A stretch of DNA of 64,000 nt from the NCBI GenBank assembly GCA_021209875.1, contig JAGYVD010000003.1, positions 1,240,001-1,304,000 of the forward strand. The letters run 5' to 3'. The translations under genes and the position numbers were made by a program. Positions 48,701 through 60,026 of the stretch are shown here, one piece after another. How positions within the stretch are numbered: the first letter of the stretch is position 1; every line of letters begins with the position of its first letter. Source of the DNA: Rosellinia necatrix. Lineage: Eukaryota > Ascomycota > Sordariomycetes > Xylariales > Xylariaceae. A model generated the notes under the pieces. That model had not been told where the DNA came from and made no database searches. It worked only from the letters and a program-made list of their open reading frames with translations.

Positions 48701-51700
48701 AATATTATTTAATTTAATTTAAAAAAAATAATTAAAACTTTCGCGGCCTTATTTAAAAACGTATTTATAAAAAAAATAATACCGCCTTTATTTATAAAAA
48801 TATAACCTGGACTTTAATTTAAAGCTGTTAAATATAAATTTAAATATTAATAACGCACCGACTAATAAAAACATATTTTATATTTAAATATAAAATTAAA
48901 TAAAAACTAATATAAACATTAATAAGTCTATAAATTAAAAAAAATTTTAAAAACTTTAAAAATAAATATTATGCTTTAAAACTAGATCTTTTTAAAAGTT
49001 TAAAAAAAATAAAGCAGAAGCTATTCTTACAACTTTCTAAAAAATAACCGAAAAAATTTATTACCTGATTATTTAAAAAAGCGTATAAAAAAACTAAAAC
49101 TAAAAAATTTAAATATTTAAGCTTTATCTTTTAAATAATAAAATAAAAAATACTTAAAATATTTACTATAAAATAATCAAACTTTTATTAAACATTTAGA
49201 TCCGATTATATTAAAAATCCCTTTAATTAAATCTAACCGTATTTTTATATTAAACGTAACTTTTTTGTTGCTTAAAAAAATAATTAAAAAATATAATAAC
49301 CGAAATATATTTTAGTTAAATAAAATAATTTAATTTAAACAAAACGCTTTTATTTTTTATTAAACCGACTTATTAATATATTTTAAACATGTTATAAAAA
49401 AAATCAGATCAACTTTTCTTAACTTAGCTTTTTTAGTTAATTTTGCGCTTATATACGCAGTATTAATTAAACATTTTTTTTTACCCTAAGTATATATTCT
49501 AATTTAACTAAGCTAATTATATATATTTATTAAAATCGTAAAAAATATACCAAGCTTATTAAAAACTAGGTTTAAAATAAAACTTTGCTGCTAAAATATA
49601 AAAGCTTTAAAAATATAAACTTATAATAAAACTATAAAGTTCTAAACAACATATATTAATCAGGTATTACATAAAGCTTTTTTTCCTTTATTTAATTAAG
49701 CAAAAATATACTGCAACATATAATTAGCTTAAAAACTAATAAGTTTTATTATAACAAGAACTTATTAAATTTAGTTCGATAATTATATTAATAACAAAAA
49801 AACACTAGCTTTAAAAAAAAAACTAAACTAGGTTTTCTACTTTTTATTTTTTTTATATAAAAAAATATATTTATTTAATAGACTAAAAGCCTAGTTTATT
49901 TTTTAAACTAGACTTTTATTAAAATATATTTTAATATTATACGCCTAAACTTATATACATATTAGCATAAAAATTACTTTTATAAGTTAATATTTTTTTT
50001 ATCTACTTTTTAAAAAAATGCAATAAATGCTTTAAATAAAAAACAATTAAAACTTTATAATTAAAAATAAATTTAAATTAAAACCTGCGATTAATTAATT
50101 AAAACTTAGCCGCTATAGAACTAAAATAAATTTAATTTGTTCTTAAGTTTAATATTTGTTGCAATAATATACCAAAACAGACCAGTTAGTATAAATTAAT
50201 AGCAACAACGTTAAAATCCCCGCGGTTTTAAAACTAAAATTAAAAATTAGATCTTATAAAATATTATTACAAGCAAACCTAAAAAAAATACAATTATTTT
50301 TTAACTACGTTTATTTAACAGATTTGCCTGCTTATTAAACTATAAATATACTTATAATAAAAACTATAAAAAATAAATTTCAGTAAAGTTGCTACTAAAT
50401 AATCCGATAAACAATTACAAAAAAAAAACAGACTATAAAACAGGTCGTAGTTATAAACATCCTAACTAAAGCAGAAAAATTTAAATCAAAGTTTTTTTTA
50501 GTTTATTAAAATAGCAAGATTATATAGGAAAACTTACGTATTATATTTAACACTATAAATAATAATAAAGTAGTAGCTGTAACAAAAGCAAATAACTACT
50601 AATAAATACTTAACAAATACTTACCGGTTTTTTTTAAAGCTAAATATATATATATTAGGATATTTAATCAGAAAAAAAATAACTTAACGTTACTTATTTA
50701 TTTAAAAAAGCAACACTAAACTCTATTAGCATAAAAAATACAACTATTAAAAAATCTTTAATATAATATGTTTTTTATAGTCGATAATTATAATAAAAAA
50801 ATTAAATAATTAATAAAAAACCTGACTTATATAATATAAACCTGCCGAAAATTAAACATTTTATTAAAAAACTAAAGCTTTTTAAAAAATAAGATTATAT
50901 AAACTAAATTATTTTTTAATTATAACAAAGCTTAATTCTTATATAAATACTATTTAAACAAATATATATATTAAATATACTAATAATTAATAGCCGCTTA
51001 AAAAAATCACTTAAACTTTCTTACTAAAACAAAGTCGCTTATTTATGCTTAAAAGTTCAACTTAAAACTTTAATAAAAAAACCTTTTTAAAGTAATAAAA
51101 AATAAAAAGCCTTTAGTTATTAAAATAAAAAAAAAGCGATTTTAATAATAAAAAAACTTAATAGTTACCCCGTATTTATTTAACTAACAGCTTTATTACA
51201 ACAAAAAAAACATATTATTTAATAAAGATTTTATTTTTTTAGCTTTAATAAATAAAATAATAGTCGGTTATAACTTGCTAACTATATATATAACCGGACA
51301 AAAAAGAACAAAAAACTTTATTAATACAACTATAGCAATAGCTGTTCCTCCGACTTTTAGCTATGTTTTAGTTTATTATAAAATATAATCACTTATTTTA
51401 AAAATAAATAAAACCGTTTTTTATTAAATATTTTAAAACTTAAACAACATTTAAAATTTAAAATTAATAAACGTATAAATTTATTTAAATATTTAAATAT
51501 TTTTTATTTAACTAAAAGCTTTAAACTTTAACAACTTATTTTAAAAACAAAAGATCGCTTTGTTTACTTTAAATAATAATTTCTTTTCAGGCCTTATTTT
51601 TTTTTTAACTTATAACTATTAACTTTAATTTATTGTTATATTTAATAACCCTTTAGTTCCTATTATAATTATAGCATTTAATATAAACTTTAAAAAAAAA

Positions 51701-53572
51701 CGCAAATAATTAAAAGAAAAATATTTTTAAGTTTATTTAATAAAAAAAGCAGAAAAATAATTATAATTAACGTATAAAATAACCGATTTAAATAAACAGC
51801 GAATTAAATAAATATGGACTATTATTTAACGTTTAGAATTATTCTAACTTATTTAAAATTTTAATATTATATTAAAAAAACCCTGCTTATCCGTTAAACG
51901 TAGTTAGATAAATTATTTAATATAACAATTATTTAACTTAAATAACTTAATAAAATATTACCGAAGTTAAAAATTATTAAAATATTTTTAAATAATAATA
52001 TAAAAACTTTTATTAGCTGTTTTTAATTAAAACATTTTTTAAACGTTAAAACAGAAATTAATTATTATTAAATGCTAAAAAACTAATTTAAAAATAAAGC
52101 AGATTAAAACAGAAAAAACCAGCTTTTATTTTTTTAACAAATATATTTATGCTATTTTAAAATATTTAAACAAAAGATATTTTAAAAAAATTAATTAAAT
52201 ATTTTTACTGTTTATATTAAATATTAATTATATTATTAGTTTTTAAAGTTTATTAAATTAAACATATAAAGTTTATATATTTTTAATATACGTTAAATAA
52301 AAAGCTAGATTATAAAAATATATATATTAAATTTATAAAGTTTACTAGCTGTTTAATTTAATATAATTTCTTATAGCTTATATAAAAAGCTATAGCTATT
52401 TAAATATAACTATATAATTTTAAAAACACTGCAAAAAAATCTTTTAGCTATAAAGTTATATATGCAGCTATATAAAATAATATAATAATTCTATTCGGAA
52501 ATTATAAAATTTATTAATATATTAAACTAAAAAAGTTAATAAAAATATAGCTAATTATTTAATAAAAATAAAAACTAAATAATATAAAAACAAGCTATTT
52601 TATATTTTTTTAAAACAGAATTAATTACGTAAAAATATAAAAGCTTTTAAACTTTAATTATTTTTAATAACGTAATATTTTTTATAATAAAAAGCTAAAG
52701 CAGCTTAATTAAAAAACTAATTAAAAAATAAGCTTAAAAAAAAACAATAAAAAGCTTTAAAATATTATTATAAATAAAACCTTTTTTAAAAGCATAAACA
52801 ACTGTTATTATATTTAATAGTTTAAATAAACTTAACAAAAACTTAAAAAATTTTTATTTTTATAAAATAGTTTAATTAAAAACATTAACTATTTTTTTAT
52901 TAGTAATACTATAAATAAAAATAATATTAATAATAACGCAGCATTTAACAACTAATTATAAATAAAACTAATAAATTAGCTATAGCAAAAATAAAAACTA
53001 AAAATTTAAAACTTCTGTTAAAAAACATATAATAAAACAAAAAAAAATAACAAGCTGGCTAAAAAATAATTAAAACTATAAAAAGTTTTAAAAAAAAGTT
53101 TTAATAAAATAAAAAAAAACTTTAACAGATTAAACAAGATTTAAAAATTATATAAAAAAAACATTAAACGTAAAGCTTTAAGTTATAAACTATATAAGAA
53201 AAAATTTAAAAATTAAAAAAAAATTAAAAAACTACAACTTAAAAAATACTAATAAACTTTTATTAATTATTAATATTTTTTTAAAAAACAAAGTTGCTTT
53301 TAGTTAAAAAAAACCTTAAAATTTCCTATTTAAAAAAAATAATTTAAAGCTTTAAAAATAAACAGAAATATATAGATCGTTTTAATTAAATAGTTATTAA
53401 GTCGCAGAAAAATTTTATTTACATGCTAAAAAGCTAAAAAACTATTAAATAACTAGGTTATAGTTATAAAAAATAACAGAAAAGTTGCTTAATAAAAATA
53501 AAATAAATTAAAAAAAACTTGCAATATAAATCTAAGCTTTAATACTAGCTAAATAAAAAAAAAACATATTAA
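39748..53572. repeat. RIP-like AT block of about 13.8 kb
   Basis: Base composition changes abruptly to almost only A and T, with scattered GC in AGCTT-like contexts. No intact gene is possible: open frames are short and low in complexity. Such blocks in filamentous ascomycetes arise when repeat-induced point mutation converts C to T in duplicated DNA, usually transposons, and they are normally heterochromatic. At least one retroelement relic is visible (44980-47180). Outside that part I see no recognisable protein; the flanks 39.75-44.9 and 47.2-53.5 kb may hold the element's other parts or further decayed copies. Edges are sharp, with about 60 bp of normal composition between each edge and the direct repeat. 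Confidence 0.9.
44980..47180 (+). pseudogene. Decayed Ty3/gypsy retrotransposon pol
   Basis: Reading one plus-strand frame straight through its many stops gives retroelement pol text in the expected order. NKRELEQFFYLVLYL (about 45060) resembles the RT connection. LATDAL-TGA (45327), YFTREKKVLSLVKCLTEY (about 45480) and YTDYLNLLF (about 45570) match RNase H. The stretch near 46200 has paired Cys (NCCYICKK-like) as in the integrase zinc domain. ISFVGLNKLKYILVITDYFS (46323) followed by a D-containing MFTD segment is the integrase core. KPYEVIKITLKVL and KKPRKVYINNLKLYTD (about 47055-47165) match the integrase C-terminus. RT-RNase H-integrase order indicates Ty3/gypsy. The frame never shifts over about 2.2 kb while stops are very frequent, so the damage is by base substitution rather than indels. 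It cannot encode a working protein. Confidence 0.75.
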
Positions 53573-53638
53573 TTATCCCGGGAAAATAACAGGGAATTTC
53601 CTCTCGGCAGTGCTCGTGGTAGGATATTTGGCCGTATA

Positions 53639-53745
53639 TAGGGTGGTCCGTGCACATGGGACCCTAAACTATTCCACCTTTCACCCTAGCTTAGGAAATA
53701 GCTCCACAACAAATACAACATCATTCCTCATTCCGAACCTAACAA
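53639..53745. repeat. 107-bp direct repeat, right copy
   Basis: Perfect copy of 39578-39684 in the same orientation, immediately right of the AT block. The bases just before it are TATA rather than the TG found before the left copy, so the identity is limited to exactly these 107 bp. A short frame through it (starting about 53610) is open but unrecognisable. Confidence 0.95.
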
Positions 53746-54664
53746 CAGTACACATATATACTGTATTGGATAGGAGCATGCACCCCACAACTTTAGGTAT
53801 GAACCCAGACAGGTTTGTCCCCTGAGCCGCCCTGAGTATATTTTAGTTCAACCCTAGTTAACAAGGTAGGTAGGTAGCTGCCTTCATCCTTCATTGGGCA
53901 AATGGACATAGCGGGAGGTCTGCCGCCGATACCCGTCAAACGCCTATCGACCCTGGAGATGAAGTCGAAAGATGTTACCCAAGTAGGCAATAGGTATCAT
54001 ACGTATGTATAGTCAGTGGTCACCGAATGAATTTCATGAGGATCTGATGGCTAACCGATCCGTCTACATTCGGCAGTGTAGTTATCTCAGTCGAAACGGG
54101 CGATAACCAGGTTGACTAAACAACATTCCATTCTAGTTGTGGTTACTGAGAATTGCCATTTGCCACCAGCACGTTCTTCGTGACAGGGGAGGATAATTGG
54201 TCAGGTGGGTATGAAAGCTCGTATTGCTGACTGCAAGCTTCATTCTGGCGCCAGCATCGTGTTGGCCGGGGACGGACGCATAGGTTGCATCGTCGTCGCC
54301 GTCGTGCAATGGCAAACACTGGCTAGAGCGTCGGGTAGAGCGTCGGGTAGAGCGTCGGGTAGAGCGCTGGATAGAGCGCTGGGTGGCAGCGCAGATCGTC
54401 ATGTTGCGACCGACCAAGAGACACGATCGCATGGGATGGGACGGGACGGGACACTTGCATGGTACACTGGATGCAAGATATAAAGATCTGCGATGTGAAC
54501 CTGATCGTACCGAACCATCATCTCCTCTCTCTCTCTCTATCTCATCACACTCCTATCACACTCCCATCACACGTCCATCACAGACTCTTCTGCATCGCTA
54601 GTAGCCAAATCGCCCAACAGCTTCCACAACTACGTCAACACCGACTCAACGACACCCATCCACC
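53746..54664. other. Intergenic and promoter of the secreted protein gene
   Basis: Normal base composition resumes. It holds a GGTAGGTAGGTAG motif at 53865-53878, the 12-bp minisatellite at 54325-54384, and a CTCTCTCT run with ATCACACTCC repeats in the probable 5' leader (about 54525-54590). No other gene is supported. Confidence 0.5.
54325..54384. repeat. 12-bp minisatellite, five copies
   Basis: The unit AGAGCGTCGGGT occurs three times exactly and twice with changes (AGAGCGCTGGAT, AGAGCGCTGGGT), in tandem, about 280 bp upstream of the next start codon. Confidence 0.88.
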
Positions 54665-55475
54665 ATGGCCGTGATGAAGACCCTTCTTGCTGTTGGCGCC
54701 GCTAGCCTTGCTGCCGCCGTCCCTCTCGAGTCTCGCCAAGTGGTTCCTCACTACCCTCCCAATAAGGTCTCGACCGGCTTCCGTCTGGTTGCCAACGTCA
54801 CCGACCCGGCCACCGACCTCACCCCGTCGGTCAATGGCTGGGAGCTCCACGGCATCCACACCGGCGCCGGCTTCAACGACGCCGTCCTCACCGCCGATGC
54901 CGGTAGAGTCTTCTACCAGAACGGTAAGTAACTGCTCTCTGACCCTCGCACAAGTACGTATACGCACGTGCAAGGGGGCTAACAGCGTCCCGTTAGGAAC
55001 TGCCGCCGAGGTTCGCTTTGCTCAGGGAAGCATCTTGTCCGATGGCGGAGAGCCTCCGTTCCCTTGGGGAATCTACGTGCAGAAGGAGGATGAGCACGAC
55101 AGCACCTACCCGGCTGAGCACGACGTCAACATTAACGTCGGCTCGGGCACCATTGGCGTCTCCCTGCTGGCCTTCCCCAACCCCTACTTCTACCTGACCG
55201 CCATGGCACAGGGCACCTTCGTCGCCTGCCCGCGGACTGTCCCGTACTACAATCAGGAGTTCATTGTCGTCCGCTTCGCCTACGACACCTCCGACCCCGT
55301 CACCGCGCTCCCCGTCCACCACGTCCCCGAGGGCTGCACCGCCATCACCCTGATTCCCGAATGTGACACTCTGGCCGACCTCCCTGAGGGGAGCATCTCC
55401 AGCCACGAGTTTGCGCGCGATGCGAAGTGCTATGAGGACGTCTCCGCCATCAATTGGCCCGAGTACGGTCCTTGA
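54665..55475 (+). CDS. Small secreted protein of unknown function
   Basis: Exons 54665-54923 and 54997-55475, joined across a 73-nt GTAAGT-TAG intron (G|GA phase), give 245 residues. The first 18 or so form a clear signal peptide (MAVMKTLLAVGAASLAAAVP), so the product should enter the secretory pathway. The body begins STGFRLVANVTDPATDLTPS and contains WELHGIHTGAGFNDAVL and the Cys-containing segments FVACPRTVPYYNQEF, EGCTAITLIPECDTLADLPE and DAKCYED. It resembles uncharacterised secreted proteins of ascomycetes (possibly the DUF7907 group), but I cannot confirm this from memory. It has no catalytic motif I recognise. Position next to the AT block and the LPMO gene fits an accessory, host- or substrate-related role, which is inference only. 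The leader ends accATGgcc-like, supporting this start. Confidence 0.8.
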
Positions 55476-56631
55476 AGGCGGTGACGGACATGGGCGGATC
55501 GATGAGGCCGCTGTGCTACACGCCGAAGCCGGAGCAGGACGGCATCAACATTAATAGGATGGGAGAAAGTTGATAATACTTAGAAGCTTGATAACTTTAA
55601 TAGACTTTCTAACCCACCCGTTTGTTGGTATATCGCTCATACGCAACGTAATCAGACGGAGGAAATATCGTCAGGGGCGTAAGAGTGAGACGTTGGGATC
55701 CATCAACCCTCGTGGAATTGGCATAACCGAACACAGCCGTTTCGTTCTTGTTCTAATTAAAAGGATCGCCAAGACTAACAGGCAGGCTGGTATTGCTAAG
55801 CACTTAGTTCGCGGCCAAATAGGCCAATTTGTATCAGGCCTCTTGATCATTGGCGGTGGTCAAGATTCTTTACATCGTCAAAGAACATCTCGGGTAGCCC
55901 TGCTTGTTTTCGGGGACCGGAATTACTTCTCTTCTTCATCTTCTTTCTGCCCTACCCCGATCACATAACGACCCAGAAAACCAGAAAAATGTACGCCTAC
56001 CACAATGACGACAGCTATCGACCCTGGCAACAAGGCTTCAAAATCGGTTTCAAAAAATCCCCGTCCAGAAGCGGGGCCAACACAAGCTGGTGAGGTCATG
56101 TAAGTTATTCCACCAACTATCAAGCCCCAGAGCCACAAAACAACATGGGCGGCGATCTTCCGCCACCCGAAAGCAGCAGTCGTCGCAACTTGGCCGCCCT
56201 GTATGAAACGAGCCTAACTCTCGATCCCTCGAGCTTCGTCCTCGGGTTGTCGCTACCTGATAGATGGAAGAAGATAGGCAAGGCCACCCACGCCAGCTGG
56301 CCCGCGTGACGAGGATGACGATGGTGCCAATGTGTACACGTGTGGAGATGAGCGACCCTCAGGGTCGGGAGCACCAATAATTACCCTACCCATCTACCGA
56401 CTCGCGGCCAGCACACGGCCATGCTACCTCCGGGATGGCGAGACCACGCGCCCGGGTTCTTGCCGTTCCTCCCTTATAAAACCAAATCCTGGGATCAGGA
56501 GGTGATGTGGGATTATATATAAGAGGACCTAGACGCCAGTTGACCTCTCTTAGGGAAGGGGGCCTTACCCGCCGACAACTATAAACAGAACTGCCTTACC
56601 CTTGTAATTGCTGATCTCGACAGCGGCGACC
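55476..56631. other. Intergenic, no gene supported
   Basis: It contains the 3' end of the secreted protein gene and the promoter of the LPMO gene; a TATATAAG element lies near 56514-56521. Short frames here are not recognisable. Confidence 0.5.
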
Positions 56632-57804
56632 ATGCAGATCCTCAACACCCTCCTCCTCGGGGCCAGCCTCGTAGCAGCCCACGGGTACGTCGACAATGCG
56701 ACCATCGGCGGCCAAGTATACCAGTTCTACCAGCCCTACACGGACCCCTATACCAACCCTACGGTAAGCCGCCAGCTCCCGTGAACGATCCAAAACAAAG
56801 GGGGATCATCCAGCACACAAAGATCGGCAGCTAACATCGGATCTAAGCCCCAACGCATCTCGAGGCCCATCCAAGGCAACGGCCCCGTCACCGACGTCAC
56901 ATACGCGGATCTGCAATGTGGCGGCTGGACAGATGGCGGTATCGTCGGGTCTTCGCCCGCCGCCCTCCACGCCACCGCGGCGGCCGGCTCTACCGTCACG
57001 CTCCGGTGGACTCTATGGCCCGACAGCCACGTCGGACCTCTCATGTAAGTAATCCTTTAAATCGTTCCTTACTACCGAGGCCTTTCCACGCGCAAGCGCT
57101 TTCTGCCCGTAATGCTTCCCCCCAGTGTTCGTGAACTTTGCGGGATATCACTAGAATTAAAAAAAAAAAAAAAAGAGGGGAGGTGTGGATGGGAGATTAT
57201 CCTATGGGACCTCAACAGCTAACAAATATTTTGACAGAACTTACATGGCAAAGTGCCCTAGCACCGGTAAGTTCACACACACACATACACGCCGCCGACT
57301 CAACAAATATCTACCTACCTACCTACTACATACGTGCCACAATACCTCCCTTCCTCCCCATCCCCCCCCTTACCAAACAGAAAAATTCCGACTAACAAAC
57401 CCGCCCTTCCCCCACCAGGGTGCACGAACTACATGCCGGGCAGCGCGGCGGTGTGGTTCAAGATCGCGGAGGCGGGGCGGGAGGGGACGTCGGGGACGTG
57501 GGCGGCGAGCGCGATCATGGTGCCGAACAGCGGGGTGACGTACACGATCCCGTCGTGCCTGGCGCCGGGCTACTACCTGGTGCGGCACGAGACGATCGCG
57601 CTGCACGCTTCGTACGCCTACCCCGGGGCGCAGTTCTACCCGGGCTGCCACCAGATCCAGGTGACGGGGTCGGGCGGGACCACGCCGTCGGCGAACCTCG
57701 TCGCCTTCCCCGGCGCCTACAAGGGCTCCGACCCCGGCATCACCTACGACGCCTACAAGGCCCAGACCTACACCATCCCCGGCCCCGCCGTGTTCAAGTG
57801 CTGA
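56632..57804 (+). CDS. AA9 lytic polysaccharide monooxygenase
   Basis: A secreted copper enzyme that oxidatively cleaves cellulose or related glucans. Exons 56632-56763, 56848-57044, 57238-57266 and 57419-57804 give 247 residues. The signal peptide MQILNTLLLGASLVAA is followed directly by His17, which becomes the N-terminal His of the copper histidine brace (HGYVDN). The second brace His is His105 in WPDSHVGPL, and the axial Tyr is Tyr193 in GAQFYPGCHQIQV, with the second-sphere His182 in ALHASYAYPGAQF. DLQCGGW and TYMAKCP are family hallmarks. Exon 3 is a 29-nt microexon coding TYMAKCPST, confirmed by phases on both sides. There is no C-terminal cellulose-binding module; the protein ends GPAVFKC. 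The last exon is far more GC-rich than the first. A TATATAAG box lies about 115 bp upstream. Confidence 0.93.
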
Positions 57805-58588
57805 GCTTGACGTTTGGTGGCGGCGGCTGGGAAGGGAAAAGGGTGGAGGGGAAGGGAGGGAGGGAGGGGAAGGGTACGCTTGCTTGTTTTAAGAACCCGA
57901 GGCGGGCCGTCGATGGGGGGTGGTGTCGCTATGATGGCATGGCTCGGTTTGATTGCACCTAATTCGGCTTTGCTAGTGATGAATGATCATACTTGATGGC
58001 ACTGCATACTGAAATCTTCGGAATGCTTTGATATTTGGAGCGTGTGGAATTTTGTCGTGCGTGGAAGGACTGGGCTGGGCAGCATGCGAGGAAATGGGAG
58101 AAGAGTCTAGATACGAAGACTGACTCTACCTGAGTTTCCTGCGTTGTTCAAAGACACGTCGGCTAAATATTCGTCAAAGTCTACTGTGAAAATCGTGATT
58201 GTAATCACGAACTTGACTATAGGCCGTTGCATTTACAAAGGCCGTCGTTGACTTTGAACGCGGCCAATAATACCCCCAAGTTGCCTTCGCAGCCAGGCGC
58301 GAACAAGAGTTAACATCTTGATAGAAACCAACCTCCATGCCGGCGAACGCGTCTAGACGGCGCAAAGTGCTTCGGTATCGATCAGGTACCGGTAGGTAGT
58401 TAACACGCCACCCTTATTTAACCCATCATAATTAGCCGTCGAGACGAAGATCCCTCTCCCCCGACATATTTTCGTCGCCAAACTCCCAAATCCATCGTCA
58501 TCGTTGTACAGCCCGCCTCAACAAAGCCGTGGGGTCCGGGATCCCGCGGGTTTGTCCACTCATTTGTAAATGCGGACATATACTCTAA
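57805..58588. other. Convergent 3' region, LPMO and DUF1772 gene
   Basis: A purine-rich GGGAGGGA tract at about 57830-57875 follows the LPMO stop codon. The rest has no recognisable gene. Confidence 0.5.
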
Positions 58589-59247
58589 TTACTCGCTAAG
58601 TAGATTCCAAAGCCCCAGCGCAGCGCCGGCCAAGGGCATGAAGATGCGGAAGACATTGAGGTTCCCCCACCTCCCGATGAGCGCCCTCGTAGCATCCAAG
58701 CCCAGGACCTTCCTCGCCTGAGCGCCAGGCACTATAACAAGCCAAAGAAAAAAAAAAGGTGCGGTTAGTGAATTCATTCTTTTATTTTTTATTATTATTA
58801 TTATTTATTTTTCCGTTCTTGTAAGAGGAGTTTAGGGGAGGAGGGAGAAGGGAGGAGGGAGAAGGGAGGAGGGAGAAGGGAGGAGGGAGAAGGGAGGAGG
58901 AAGGGCTTACGAGACGCCACGAGAGCGCTGTTGATACCCCCGATGAAGGCCAGGGTGAAGGGCACGAGCAGTAGGTCGGCGACGGCGCCGGCGGCGTAGC
59001 CGCGCCACTCGAGCCCCGCGGCCCGGTGGCGCCGCGCGAGGTAGAGGTAGTTGAGCGCCGCGGCGACGGCCGTCGTCGGGATGTACAGCGCCCGCGTGAA
59101 CTGCGTGTGCCAGGCGCGCGCGAGGCCGTCCGCTGGCGCACCGCTCTGCAGGATCGCCGGGATCGCGCTGAGGGACAGCGAAGCAATGCCGCCTGGGGTT
59201 CATTATTATTTTTCAGGTTAGTTGGGTTGGCATATTTCGCCTCGGTT

Positions 59248-59278
<31 letters not shown>

Positions 59279-59423
59279 GGGTTTTAGTTTTCGTGTTGGG
59301 AAAAGTTGGGTTTTTTTTTTGATATCAGTGGTGCGTGGGCTTTTATGACTTACCAGATATCCAGGCTGAACTGATGATGCTGCCGGTGGCGGAGAGGGTC
59401 GTGGATGTTGACAGGAATGGCAT
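58589..59423 (-). CDS. DUF1772 (anthrone oxygenase-like) membrane protein
   Basis: Exons 59354-59423, 58911-59192 and 58589-58731 give 164 residues, the usual size of DUF1772 proteins. Members of this family include anthrone oxygenases of polyketide pathways, but many are uncharacterised. The N-terminus TGSIISSAWISGGIASLSLS, the paired small-residue helices, ALNYLYLARRHRAAG, then LLLVPFTLAFIGGINSALVA and the terminal helix FRIFMPLAGAALGLWNLLSE predict about four membrane segments. Phases at the junctions (G|GC and C|TG) match. Intron 1 contains a (TA)n run and intron 2 a 14-bp polypurine minisatellite. The gene sits between an LPMO and a beta-lactamase-like hydrolase; no polyketide synthase is in the window, so a secondary-metabolism role is unproven. 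Confidence 0.78.
58837..58904. repeat. 14-bp polypurine minisatellite in an intron
   Basis: The unit GGAGGAGGGAGAAG is repeated four times exactly plus a partial fifth copy, inside intron 2 of the DUF1772 gene. On the coding strand it is a pure pyrimidine tract. Confidence 0.88.
59251..59277. repeat. (TA)n microsatellite in an intron
   Basis: A run of about 13 TA dinucleotides inside intron 1 of the DUF1772 gene. Confidence 0.85.
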
Positions 59424-60026
59424 GGTAGTTTTAGGGGGCGGGAGGGCTGATATGTTGGGAATGGGGTGAGATGAGACAATTGAACTTGCAGGCTGGTTAA
59501 CAGATTATTGGAAGAATTACTAGAGTAGTAAGCAAGAAGTATTCAAGAGGTCGTAAATTTCTAGAAATGGTATTCTGTCTTGGAGGCATATTTATAGTTG
59601 GGCGTTCGTCATCACGACGCTTCACCACTTATACTTGAATGACTTCATACGGTGGGTCGAATGGCACGGACAGCCCGGACAAGTTCGTGTGTCCGAAAGT
59701 CCATGACATGAAGTTTTTCGCATCTTTCTCCGACGAAAAACAGCCTATCCCCCCACCCATCACCACCAGATATCCTCTTCTTGGCACGTCGCATCCGAAA
59801 AAGAAGTCCGAGGCAGATAGTGTAAAGATAGTGTAAAGAGAAGAGAAGATGGCCTCTAGATCGTGGGTGGGCTTCTTTTTTTTTTGTATGTGACGTACCT
59901 GGACAATACATGTACATAGAATCAAACCTTGGTTCCTCCCGTTACCCTCCTCTTCTTAAACCATACCAGCCAGTCGTATCGGCCGAGTCCGTATCATACA
60001 ATCAGGCAAAAACATGCTGCCTAGAA
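59424..60026. other. Intergenic between DUF1772 gene and hydrolase
   Basis: About 600 bp containing the promoter of the DUF1772 gene and the 3' end of the next gene, both on the minus strand. Overlapping short frames on both strands are not recognisable. Confidence 0.5.

Noticed and set aside
39748..53572. Centromere or mitochondrial insertion as an explanation of the AT block
   Set aside because: The in-frame Ty3/gypsy pol relic and sharp edges with direct repeats fit a RIPped insertion better; no mitochondrial genes are seen, and centromeres in such fungi are usually larger.
59629..59925. 98-codon minus-strand frame between DUF1772 gene and hydrolase
   Set aside because: Overlapping frames on both strands and no recognisable protein features.
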